Part shown: one piece after another, positions 17,350 through 25,737 of the stretch | Position numbering within the stretch: the first letter of the stretch is position 1 | Layout: each line of letters opens with the position of its first letter | NCBI GenBank assembly: GCA_031261425.1 | Contig: JAISJR010000087.1 | Span: forward strand, 1 to 41,652 | Direction of reading: 5' to 3' | From: Planctomycetota bacterium | Lineage (GTDB): Bacteria > Planctomycetota > SZUA-567 | Length of the DNA stretch: 41,652 nt | Notes under the pieces: generated by a model | Seen by the model: only the letters and a program-made list of their open reading frames with translations | Told to the model about the DNA's origin: nothing | The model's database searches: none | Program-made: the position numbers and the translations under genes

Positions 17350-17578
17350 ATTTTTGTCCACGAATTACACGAATTACACGAAATAAAGAGCCGGAAAACG
17401 GACAAAAAAAATTGGGGAAGCACACTAACCTTCGCTTCGCTCGGTTTCGTGTTAATTCGTCTAATTCGTGAAAATTCGTGTTAAGTTCTTTTTGTGTTTA
17501 TTTTTTCTCTCTCCGTGCCTCTGTGGCTCCGTGAGAAATCGCTTGCTCTTAATTCGTGAAAATTCGTGGACAAGTTTT
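17350..17578. repeat. CACGAATTA-nonamer inverted repeat element, copy 2
   Basis: Same parts as 1205-1375: CACGAATTA nonamers, AAAGAGCCGGAAAACGGAC, then TTCGTGTTAATTCGTC. Here an extra segment with AACCTTCGCTTCGCTCGG splits the core, and a further unit CCGTGCCTCTGTGGCTCCGTG follows. It lies between the divergent proS and the AmrS-like gene. Confidence 0.8.
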
Positions 17579-17611
17579 TTTCATTGTAGCGAGATTTTAT
17601 GAAAGGGTGAA

Positions 17612-18574
17612 ATGCAAAATTCTCCGACCGCGCAATGCCCGCTGTGTCCGCATCAATGCCGTTTGCTTGACGGCGAACGCGGCAATTGCGGCGCGCGCGT
17701 TAATCGCGGCGGTAAAATCGTGTCGCTTACTTACGGGCAAATTTGTTCGCTCGCCGTTGACCCGATTGAGAAAAAGCCGCTGTATCATTTTTACCCCGGC
17801 GAAAAAATTTTGTCGCTCGGCGCGTGGGGCTGTAATTTGCACTGTGAATTTTGCCAAAATTGGGACATCTCCCAGCAGGAAGCGCCAGCGCAAAATTTGT
17901 CGCCCGCGCAGGTGGTCGCCATCGCCCGCCGCGAGAACGTCAAAATGCTCGCCTACACTTACAACGAACCCTACGTCAACTTTGAATACGTTTGCGACTG
18001 TTGCGCGGCGGCGCGGGACGCGGGTTTGAAAAACGTGCTGGTTACCAACGGCTATTATTTGCCCGCGCCGGCGGAAAAACTGTTAGCCCTGACCGACGCG
18101 CTGAACATTGATTTGAAAGCGTTCGCCGACGATTTTTATCGCCGCGTTTGCGGCGGGACGCTCGCGCCGGTGCTGGCGACGATTGAACAGGCATTGCGGA
18201 AAAATTGCCGCGTGGAAATAACGACGCTGTTAATCGACGGCGAAAACGACGCGCCGGCAATGTTGGCGCGCGAGGCGGAATGGCTGGCGCGACATTGCGG
18301 CGCGAATGTGCCGGTGCATCTGTCGGCGTATTTTCCGCGCTACCGTTTTACCGCGCCCCCGACGACGGCGGCGAATTTGCAACGGGCGCGGGAAATTTTC
18401 GCCGCGCGTCTGACGCACGTTTATCTCGGCAATCTCGGCGGGGAGCAAAACACCTATTGCCCGCATTGCCAAAATTTGCTCGTTCGCCGGCGCGGCGGGC
18501 AAACAACCGTCGTCGGACTTGCCGCCGGCGCTTGCGCCCGTTGCCGCGCGCCGAGCGACATCGTTACCGCGTAG
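17612..18574 (+). CDS. AmrS-like radical-SAM enzyme (AmmeMemoRadiSam system)
   Basis: 320 residues. N-terminal Cys pairs (CPLCPHQCRL, GNCGAR) precede the radical-SAM motif in GAWGCNLHCEFCQNWDIS. MLAYTYNEPYVNFEY, VLVTNGYYLPAPAEK and ALNIDLKAF follow in the order typical of the AmrS family, related to pyruvate formate-lyase activases. A C-terminal CPHCQN...CARC zinc-like segment is also present. The family is often found with a Memo-like and an AMMECR1-like protein, or fused to them; neither is adjacent here. ATG at 17612, RBS AAAGGGTG. The biochemical role is not firmly known. Confidence 0.88.
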   Translation: MQNSPTAQCPLCPHQCRLLDGERGNCGARVNRGGKIVSLTYGQICSLAVDPIEKKPLYHFYPGEKILSLGAWGCNLHCEFCQNWDISQQEAPAQNLSPAQVVAIARRENVKMLAYTYNEPYVNFEYVCDCCAAARDAGLKNVLVTNGYYLPAPAEKLLALTDALNIDLKAFADDFYRRVCGGTLAPVLATIEQALRKNCRVEITTLLIDGENDAPAMLAREAEWLARHCGANVPVHLSAYFPRYRFTAPPTTAANLQRAREIFAARLTHVYLGNLGGEQNTYCPHCQNLLVRRRGGQTTVVGLAAGACARCRAPSDIVTA

Positions 18575-18724
18575 GCGAAAATTTGCCGCGAATTGGTTGT
18601 CGAACCGGTCTAACAAACTTACCCCCTATAAATTTAACCCTTAATTGTTAATTTTACCGCCGTCGCGTTGCCGATAATCACGGTAGAGTAGTTTTTTTTC
18701 CCGCGAATAACGGAGGTTCATTTT

Positions 18725-19183
18725 ATGTCGTTGACGAAAATCGGCTCGGTCGCGGCGCGGCGCGCGTCCGGCGTTTTGACGTTGGGCGTGTTGTGCGTCT
18801 TGTCGTTGACCGCTTGTCAGAATCATAAAAAGGTCGCCAAAGCGAACGGTTCGACCGTGTTGACCGTCGCGCAATACAACGCGCTCGCCGCCAAAATGAA
18901 AGCCGGGGCGCCGGTCGCGAGCGCCGAGGCGACGCCGAACGCGGCGGCGGGCGACACTTTCGGGCTGGCGGCGGCGCTCTATCAAAACCACGATTACGCG
19001 GGCGCGGCGCGCGAATTTGAAAACGTTACCGGCGGCAATCCCGACCATAGTCAGGCGTGGTATATGCTCGGCGCGTCCTACGAACATCTCGGCGACATCG
19101 AGCGGGCGCAAACGGCGTTCAAAAAGAGTTACGACCTTTTGGTCGCGCAGGGCTACATCGTGGAGACCGGCGGCTTGCGGTAA
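18725..19183 (+). CDS. TPR-containing lipoprotein
   Basis: 152 residues. The signal peptide ends in a lipobox (SLTAC, Cys31), so it is likely anchored in the outer membrane. An Ala-rich linker is followed by tetratricopeptide-like helices: AAALYQNHDYAGAAREFENV and AWYMLGASYEHLGDIERAQ, about two repeats. It lies directly before the pilus-type cluster and on the same strand. Pilotins such as PilF are TPR lipoproteins, so a role in pilus or secretion assembly is possible but not shown. ATG at 18725 with GGAGG upstream. Confidence 0.8.
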   Translation: MSLTKIGSVAARRASGVLTLGVLCVLSLTACQNHKKVAKANGSTVLTVAQYNALAAKMKAGAPVASAEATPNAAAGDTFGLAAALYQNHDYAGAAREFENVTGGNPDHSQAWYMLGASYEHLGDIERAQTAFKKSYDLLVAQGYIVETGGLR

Positions 19184-19186
19184 CGG

Positions 19187-19305
19187 CAATTAAAAATTAC
19201 AAATTAAAAATTAAAAATGACGGATTGATTATCAAAATTTCGCGAAGCGAATTTGCCAATCAAACTCCGCAATTTTTAATTTTTAATTTGTAATTTTTAA
19301 TTCGC
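19187..19305. repeat. Heptad-arm inverted repeat, TTAAAAA type
   Basis: Arms of ATTAAAAATTA units around the core ATTTCGCGAAGCGAATTTGCCAATCAAACTCC, the reverse complement of the core at 6986-7107. It sits between the TPR lipoprotein and the pilM-like gene. Confidence 0.8.
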
Positions 19306-19357
19306 AAAGCGCTTCGGTAAGAAATTAAAAAAAAGCAACGCAATATAGGAGTCCGTT

Positions 19358-21661
19358 ATGGCGGAACGAGCAGTATGGGGCATCGACCTCGGACAGAACG
19401 CAATCCGCGCCGTCAGAATGCATTCGCCCGACGGCGAGAACGCGATTATCTCGAACATTTTTTTTCAGACGCTCAACTCCGAGCCGGAGGCGCCGGAGCG
19501 ACCGGACGAAATCAAAGACGCGCTCGCCGCTTTCGCCGCGCAAAACCTCGACCGCGTGCCGGTCGTGCTGTCGGTGTCGGGGATGAGCGTGCTGTTCCGA
19601 TTGTTCACGATTCCGGCGGTCAGCGAAGGCAAACTGCGCGAAGTCATTTCTTACGAAGCCAAGCAACTTATTCCTTACCCGCTCGAAGAAGTCGTTTTCG
19701 ACTTCCAAACGCTCGGCGTCAGCGCCGACTCCGGCGAAATGCAAATCGCCTTGCTCTGTTGCCGCCGCGACATTATCGACGACTTGCTGGCAATCACCGA
19801 CGAATTGAAAATCGAGGTCGCCGACATTCAGGTCGCGCCGCTCGCGCTGGTGAATTTCTGCGCCTTCGACTTTTTTGAAGAAGGGCGGATGCTGTTGCTC
19901 GACGCCGGCGCGCGGAGCACCGACTTCATCATTTTCGACGAAAACATTTTCTGGCTCCGCTCCATCCCGAACAACGGCAACGATATGATTCGGGAGTTGG
20001 CGGAAAAATACGAAATTACTTTCGCCGAGGCGCGCGGACTGATTTCGACCACCGGCAATTCCAAACAAACGGCGATGATGTTTGAGACGCTCGCGCCGCT
20101 GTATCGCGACCTCGCCGCCGAAGTCCGCCGCTCCATCGGTTTTTACCGGAGCACCAAGCGCGACGCGACGATTGGCGAAATGATTTTGGTCGGCAACGGT
20201 TTTCGGCTATACGGCGTTGACCAATTGATGGCGGACGAACTCGGCTACGCCACCAGCAGTTTCGATTTGCCGCGGCGCATCACGATTGAGGGCAATATCA
20301 CCGAAGACGATTTATTACCGTATCGCGCCAGTTACGGCATCGCCGCCGGTTTGGCGTTGCAGGGCTTGGGGTTGGTCAAATACCAGAGTTCGCTGTTGCC
20401 GGAAAAACGCCGTTTCGCCAAACTCATCAAAAAGAAAGAGCCCTACGGCTGGCTGTGCGCGGCGGTGATTTTGTTGATGGTGTTGATTGAAGCCGTCACC
20501 AACGTCAGCCATCGCCCGATTTACGTCTTGCAAATGACGGAAATCGACCGGCTGTTGCACGAGTCGAGCGCGCGTTACCAAGCATACGCCGAGATGTTGG
20601 AAAAATTTCGTCCGGTGCAGGAAGTCAACGACCGGCTCGCCGATGTCGGGCAGGGGCGCGGCGCGTTGACGGCGGCGGCGCAACAGTTGCACAAGACGAT
20701 TCGCGAATTTAGCGACCTGCAACAAAAGCCGCTGTTTAAGGAAGCGCTCGGCGGCGCCGGCGTCAATTTGCGGGAATTTGAGCGGCGGGCGCGGACGAAT
20801 ATCACCGGCTATTCGCCGTCCAACCTCGAATACCGCCGGTTGCTCGAAGAAAAAACCAACAATTCGCGGCGCGAAGGCGGTTTTCGCGAGGACTTCAACT
20901 CCATCGGCAATCTGAAAAACGCCGACGAGTTGCGGACGGAAATGAACGCCAATTTGGAATTGCAGATATTGCGTTACGTGCTTATCAAACACCTGCGGCG
21001 CAACCGCGTGTTCATCAATTCGGAGGACTACAAAGTCGTCGAAGCCGTCAAAAAATCCGCGACGATTGACGGCGAAGTTACGGCGACGTGGCAACTTTTA
21101 TCGCCGGAGGAAGCGGCGCAACTGCGCGCGGCGGCGGCGAAGAAACGGAGCGTCGCCGGCGACGACGACGAAGTTGACGCGGCGCAAACGGCGGTCGTGG
21201 TGGAAATCAGCGGTTTTATCGTGGACGGCGGCGCGGTGGGCGGCGTTACCGGCGCCGATATGTTGACTCGTCTGAAAGACCATTTTTCGCGTCAGCCAAC
21301 GCGCGGCTTTTATCTGCTCGGCAACGCGCAAATCGAAGACGGCTTTACGATTGTGCGCGAGCAGAACCGCAACGCGATTAACCTGCCGGTGATTTACAGT
21401 CCGTTGCCGAAAGAAATTCGCGACGACGAACTCGGCGAAAAACGCGAACTTAATCGCGCGGAAAATTTGCGCTGGCAACCGGTCGAGGAAGAAATTCATT
21501 CGTTCCGCGCGCGCCTGTTGTTCGAGCCGAAGAGCGTCCCCTTGACGAACAACGGTTATCGCGCCTTGATGACCGACGCGGAAAAAGCGATTAGAGCCGC
21601 CTTCGCGCCGGAAGACCGCGTGTCGGCGCCGCCCGCGCCCGCGGCGAAAGCGGCGGAATAA
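19358..21661 (+). CDS. PilM-type actin-like ATPase fused to a PilN-like membrane segment
   Basis: 767 residues, about twice the normal PilM length. Residues 1-345 are an actin-like fold of the PilM/GspL-N type: VWGIDLGQNAIRAVRM, EAKQLIPYPLEEVVFDFQ, LLLDAGARSTDFIIFD and ILVGNGFRLYGVDQLM. Then comes SSLLPEKRRFAKLIKKKEP and one membrane helix (about 365-388), exactly the start expected of PilN, followed by a long periplasmic helical part and a C-terminal domain ending in a Pro/Ala tail. So PilM and PilN seem fused in one inner-membrane protein of a type IV pilus or type II secretion platform. ATG at 19358 with AGGAG upstream. Confidence 0.8.
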   Translation: MAERAVWGIDLGQNAIRAVRMHSPDGENAIISNIFFQTLNSEPEAPERPDEIKDALAAFAAQNLDRVPVVLSVSGMSVLFRLFTIPAVSEGKLREVISYEAKQLIPYPLEEVVFDFQTLGVSADSGEMQIALLCCRRDIIDDLLAITDELKIEVADIQVAPLALVNFCAFDFFEEGRMLLLDAGARSTDFIIFDENIFWLRSIPNNGNDMIRELAEKYEITFAEARGLISTTGNSKQTAMMFETLAPLYRDLAAEVRRSIGFYRSTKRDATIGEMILVGNGFRLYGVDQLMADELGYATSSFDLPRRITIEGNITEDDLLPYRASYGIAAGLALQGLGLVKYQSSLLPEKRRFAKLIKKKEPYGWLCAAVILLMVLIEAVTNVSHRPIYVLQMTEIDRLLHESSARYQAYAEMLEKFRPVQEVNDRLADVGQGRGALTAAAQQLHKTIREFSDLQQKPLFKEALGGAGVNLREFERRARTNITGYSPSNLEYRRLLEEKTNNSRREGGFREDFNSIGNLKNADELRTEMNANLELQILRYVLIKHLRRNRVFINSEDYKVVEAVKKSATIDGEVTATWQLLSPEEAAQLRAAAAKKRSVAGDDDEVDAAQTAVVVEISGFIVDGGAVGGVTGADMLTRLKDHFSRQPTRGFYLLGNAQIEDGFTIVREQNRNAINLPVIYSPLPKEIRDDELGEKRELNRAENLRWQPVEEEIHSFRARLLFEPKSVPLTNNGYRALMTDAEKAIRAAFAPEDRVSAPPAPAAKAAE

Positions 21662-21663
21662 TA

Positions 21664-21790
21664 ACCAATTAACAATTAACAATTGACAATTAACAATTGT
21701 GGTCGTCGCTTCGCTCCATTATCAATTTCGCTTCGCGAATCTGAAAATCAAACTCCACAATTGTTAATTGTGAATTGTTAATTGTGAATT
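21664..21790. repeat. Heptad-arm inverted repeat, ACAATTA type
   Basis: Five ACAATT(A/G) units on the left and ATTGTTAATTG units on the right. The core contains TTTCGCTTCGCGAATC and AATCAAACTCCAC. It sits inside the pilus-type gene cluster. Confidence 0.8.
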
Positions 21791-21809
21791 TTTAACAGGA
21801 GCGCAAACC

Positions 21810-23156
21810 ATGAATATCAAGGACTTGGCAGTCAGATATTACCGCTGGGTGGCGATTCTCGCGGTGATTGTGGCGGCGCTGGCGTTCAGCCGGATGTATC
21901 TCGGCGCGACCAAAGACCGCGCGTTCGCCGAGAACAAGCAAATCAGCGGCAAGTTCAAGGAGTTCACCGCGCAGTATCAAAAGAGCCACACCGGCTTGCG
22001 CCAAACGCCGACGCAACAGGACATTTTCGGCGGGCGCGATTTTATCAACGCGATTATCGCCGAGCGCTCGCGGGCGCTGACGCTGTTGAAAATGTATGCG
22101 ACGGCGTTCGACCGCGACCTCGTCGACGGCGAGGTCGTCTATGCCGAAAATATGACCAACGCCGGCAAGCCGGTGGACGAAATGACGTTCGCCGATTTTA
22201 TGACGGCGCGTTATTTGGAAGCGATGGCGGACGCGGAAAATTCGCTGTTCGCCGCCGAAAAGCAATTCTGGCGGCAGGCGATGTTGCAAAATATGTACGC
22301 GACGACGCCGAGCATTCGGGAAATGAGCGACATTCAAGCCGCCGCCAATCAAAACGGCGACCGCGTGGCGGCGGCGCAGGCGCGCTTCTTGACGCCGGTG
22401 AAACTTATCCCCTACGCCGTCAGCGAAAATTTTCGCGGCAAAAGCCGGCAGGAAAAACGCTGGTCGGCGTGGCGGCAATATCTGATTTTTCGCGACATCC
22501 TGACGCGCGTGGTGGCGAAAATTTCGGCGCGCGCCAAGCGCGACGTGGTCGGCTTTGAACGCGCCACGGCGGAAATGGACATTTTAGACACGTTGCCGAC
22601 CACGATTGTTCCCGGACGCACCGAGCGATTTGTGCAGAACCTCGATGCGTTGCGCATTGAATTGATTAAGGTCGGCAACGCGACGCTTCCCGAACCGGAA
22701 ATCGTCCCCGAAGGCGCCGACGGATTGCAAAAAGAGCGGCGCAAAGACGTCGCGAACTTCACGCCGCAAAACGCGGTTTGTTTCGACGTGTATCGCGTTA
22801 CGGTGCAGATGACGGCGTATCTCGACACGATTAACCAATTCCGCAAAGAACTGTTGAACACGCAGGAATGGCTGTATGTGCCGACGGCGGCGCAGTTCAC
22901 CCGCTTCGCCGACCGCGAAACGATGGGCAGTTTGACCACGCCGCCCGGCGTGATGCCGAACGCCGTTCAGCCGACGCCGGAATTTATGAACTCGTGGGCG
23001 ACGCCGGTCATCAAAACGGCGGATTACAGTTACGAGCCGCCGGTGCAGGCGACGTTGATTTATGATTTATACCGACCGCGTTTTGCCTTTTCGTCGAACC
23101 TGCAAAGCGTGACCAAATTCGACACCGGCAACGCCACGGAGAAGAAAAGCAATTAA
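21810..23156 (+). CDS. Membrane-anchored protein of the pilus-type cluster (unknown family)
   Basis: 448 residues: a short cytoplasmic start, one membrane helix at about 13-29 (WVAILAVIVAALAF), then a largely helical periplasmic part and a C-terminal region with beta character (FDVYRVTVQMTAYLDTINQFRKELL). This is the topology of PilO/GspM, and it follows the PilM/PilN-like gene, but I see no diagnostic motif and the protein is much longer than PilO. ATG at 21810 with CAGGAG upstream. The role in the assembly platform is inferred from order and topology. Confidence 0.65.
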   Translation: MNIKDLAVRYYRWVAILAVIVAALAFSRMYLGATKDRAFAENKQISGKFKEFTAQYQKSHTGLRQTPTQQDIFGGRDFINAIIAERSRALTLLKMYATAFDRDLVDGEVVYAENMTNAGKPVDEMTFADFMTARYLEAMADAENSLFAAEKQFWRQAMLQNMYATTPSIREMSDIQAAANQNGDRVAAAQARFLTPVKLIPYAVSENFRGKSRQEKRWSAWRQYLIFRDILTRVVAKISARAKRDVVGFERATAEMDILDTLPTTIVPGRTERFVQNLDALRIELIKVGNATLPEPEIVPEGADGLQKERRKDVANFTPQNAVCFDVYRVTVQMTAYLDTINQFRKELLNTQEWLYVPTAAQFTRFADRETMGSLTTPPGVMPNAVQPTPEFMNSWATPVIKTADYSYEPPVQATLIYDLYRPRFAFSSNLQSVTKFDTGNATEKKSN

Positions 23157-23298
23157 CAATTGACAATGAACAATTAACAATAGTTCATATTCTGGGCTAA
23201 ACCCATTCTTTTTCAATTTTCCAACCCCACGTTAAAGCGCGGGGCAATTAAGAGCGAAAAGCGTCATTGTTAATTGTCAATTGTTAATTGTTAATTGC
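23153..23298. repeat. Heptad-arm inverted repeat, ACAATTA type, with embedded hairpin repeat
   Basis: ACAATTA-type arms enclose a different core. It includes CCCCACGTTAAAGCGCGGGGC followed by AATTAAGAGCG (about 23224-23257), a relative of the hairpin repeat at 37049-37080. Confidence 0.7.
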
Positions 23299-23321
23299 AT
23301 TTCGTATCGGGGAGATTTTTC

Positions 23322-25580
23322 GTGCAATTCCACCAAATCAAGAAATTTCTTGTCAATCACGGCGAGAAGATTGTTTTCGGCTTGGTTACGCTCGGTTGCA
23401 TCTCCGTCATTTGGTCGCGGATGACGGTGTCGCCGTATGATTTGCTGATGAGCGACGGCACCGTCGAGCATCTCGACCCGGCGCAATACCGCGGGCAAAT
23501 GTCGGAAATCAACGACCTGCTCAACAGCGAGGACGCCGTCCGCGAAAAAGAAAAAGCCAAGCCGATTAGCCGCCTACTCGCCCGCGACATCGTGGCGGGC
23601 ATCGTGGCGTTCGCCGCGCTGACGCCGGAAGAGTGGTGGGCATACGTGCAACCGCCGCCCATCGGCATTCCGCAGACCTTCCGCGAAGTCCGCGCCCTCG
23701 ACGATAAACTGAACGCGGCGAATATCCCGCCGCAATTCCGCACGCGCTTCGGCAACGCCGAAAATCTCGCCGTGCGCGCCGCGCTCGGACAAGTGATTGT
23801 TACCGCGACCGATTCGCGTTGGCTGAATTTCCCGCAACCGGGCTCGCGGCGAATGTTGCTCTACCGCAAAGCCATCGGTTCGCCGCACGCGGAATTGCCG
23901 CCGGAAACGCGGGCGAAATTGCAAATTTCCCCGCGCGCGGCGTCGCTGGCGACGGCGGACGGTCGCGTCCGCGGCGGCAAAGCGCCGGCTATCGCCGAAG
24001 AAGCCGGCGACGGCTTGAATAATTACAAACTCGAAAGCAATCGCGCCGACGTGAAAGCCGACCGCGAACTCAGCGAAATCATCGACAATCACGAGGACTT
24101 GCTGTTGGAGACCGCGTGGGAATTGGTGAGCGACAATATGCGCGTCGTGAAAATCAATCAACTGACCGAAAGCGATTACGAGAGTTTGTTTGAGGACGGA
24201 CTGTCGCCGGACTTGGTGGAAATGAGCGGCGAAGAAATCGCCCGTTACCGCGCGGAACGCGGCGCGGACGCGGCGCAACCGGCGGCGAAAAAAGACGACG
24301 CGACGACGACCGCCCGCGCGAAACGGCGTCAGCAAATCGCCGATTTGGCGGCGCAACAGGCGGCGGCGCGGGAGGCGCGGGCGGAAGACCAGTCCGGCAA
24401 AAAGACGGACGCGCCGCAGACCTATCTGTTCATCGATAAAGACGTTAATGAAAATATGATTTATCGTTACGCGGTCGTCGCGGCGGTCAAACCGAGATAC
24501 GCGACCGACCCGGACACGGTCGAATTGATTAGAGCGCAGAACTGGGACCTTTATTGCGAATTGGACGGCATCGACGGCGTGGGCGATTTCGCGCCGGCGG
24601 AGCGGTTGCTGGAAGGCGCGCTGTATGAAAAAACCGACGAAAAAGCCGCCGGCGAACATCCGGCGCGGGTGCTGTTGAAAGAATTCGGCAAAAAGAGTTA
24701 CGGCATCGCGGCGCCGCATCTGCTTGAATACATCAAACCGGCGTATGACGAAGAGGCGGTGGCGGAATACAACGCCAAAGACAGCGCCGATAAAACCAAA
24801 GCGAACGGTCCGGCGGCGCTGTCGCTACGCAACGACAAAGGGCGGCTGACGCCGCTCGGCTGGGCGTATCGCAATCAGGAATACTGCTTCGCCGATTTCG
24901 TCGCCAGCGATTTGGTGATTACGCCGCAGGAATACGATTTTTCGCTGTTGGCGGTTACGGGTATGCCGAGCGACCCGCTGGCGCGCGTCGAGGTCTTCAA
25001 AACCGCGCCGAACGGCGACGTGTGGTCAACGTCGATTTACGTCCGTCCGCCGGTCATCACCACGCCGCTCGTCCAACGCGACCTGCTGACCAAAGACGCG
25101 AACGACAAAGTCGTCGAACCCATTCAGTATTTGCCGCTACTCGACGTGTATAATTCGCCGAAAATGTCGCGCGTCCGTCCGGCGGCGATTAGCGAAACGG
25201 CGTATGCGAAACGGGTAACGGCGAAAGGGAGCGTGGCGGCGCGGGAAAACGTTGACTTCGCGCCGAACTGGGGCTTGGTGGAAATCCGTCCGTATAAAGT
25301 GCGCCAACAAATTTACACCAAAGACCGGCAGGGCGAGTGGCGATTAACCACGGAGAGTTTCCTGCCCTCGAACGACGCGAACAATAATTATTACGCGCTG
25401 ATTATCGCGGAAATCAAGGTCGCGGACGGCGCGCAACGCCGCGTGCGCCGCCTGTTCCGCCCGCTGACGACGCGCTCCGACAACGACCAAAAGCGTTACG
25501 AATACGAATACCTCTGGGAATACGACATCTACCAGAAAAATTTAGCCAAAGAAGCCGCCCGCAATCGCGCGGGAGAATAA
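23322..25580 (+). CDS. Large membrane-anchored protein of the pilus-type cluster (unknown family)
   Basis: 752 residues from the GTG at 23322, which has GGGGAG eight bases upstream; an in-frame TTG at 23295 lies in the repeat element. One membrane helix near the N-terminus (IVFGLVTLGCISVIW, about 20-38) is followed by a long extracytoplasmic region rich in charged residues. A coiled-coil-like Ala/Arg/Gln stretch (RRQQIADLAAQQAAARE) is followed by beta-rich modules (YRYAVVAAVKPRY, EYDFSLLAVTG, VWSTSIYVRPPV). It ends the row that starts with the PilM-like gene, so it may be the PilP-side or surface part of the apparatus. No family recognised. Confidence 0.65.
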   Translation: MQFHQIKKFLVNHGEKIVFGLVTLGCISVIWSRMTVSPYDLLMSDGTVEHLDPAQYRGQMSEINDLLNSEDAVREKEKAKPISRLLARDIVAGIVAFAALTPEEWWAYVQPPPIGIPQTFREVRALDDKLNAANIPPQFRTRFGNAENLAVRAALGQVIVTATDSRWLNFPQPGSRRMLLYRKAIGSPHAELPPETRAKLQISPRAASLATADGRVRGGKAPAIAEEAGDGLNNYKLESNRADVKADRELSEIIDNHEDLLLETAWELVSDNMRVVKINQLTESDYESLFEDGLSPDLVEMSGEEIARYRAERGADAAQPAAKKDDATTTARAKRRQQIADLAAQQAAAREARAEDQSGKKTDAPQTYLFIDKDVNENMIYRYAVVAAVKPRYATDPDTVELIRAQNWDLYCELDGIDGVGDFAPAERLLEGALYEKTDEKAAGEHPARVLLKEFGKKSYGIAAPHLLEYIKPAYDEEAVAEYNAKDSADKTKANGPAALSLRNDKGRLTPLGWAYRNQEYCFADFVASDLVITPQEYDFSLLAVTGMPSDPLARVEVFKTAPNGDVWSTSIYVRPPVITTPLVQRDLLTKDANDKVVEPIQYLPLLDVYNSPKMSRVRPAAISETAYAKRVTAKGSVAARENVDFAPNWGLVEIRPYKVRQQIYTKDRQGEWRLTTESFLPSNDANNNYYALIIAEIKVADGAQRRVRRLFRPLTTRSDNDQKRYEYEYLWEYDIYQKNLAKEAARNRAGE

Positions 25581-25581
25581 G

Positions 25582-25737
25582 CAGTTACGAATTAAAAATT
25601 ACGAATGAAGAGCAGTCGGTAGTTGATAGTCGGTAGTTTTTAGCGGTGGAGTTTGACGGTCAAAGATTCGCTTCGGCGTTGGCGGATTTGCCCATAAAAA
25701 CTCCGCCGCTACCAACTAAAAACCACCGACTACAACT
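25582..25737. repeat. Heptad-arm inverted repeat, GTCGGTAGTT type
   Basis: The left side has AGTCGGTAGTTGATAGTCGGTAGTT, broken into units AGTCGGT/AGTTGAT; the right side has the complementary ACCAACTAAAAACCACCGACTAC. The core is GTGGAGTTTGACGG...GATTCGCTTCGGCG. It lies between convergent genes. Confidence 0.75.

Noticed and set aside
17312-17425. N-terminal extension of proS
   Set aside because: It lies in the nonamer repeat element and is not ProRS-like; the ATG at 17311 has a good ribosome site.
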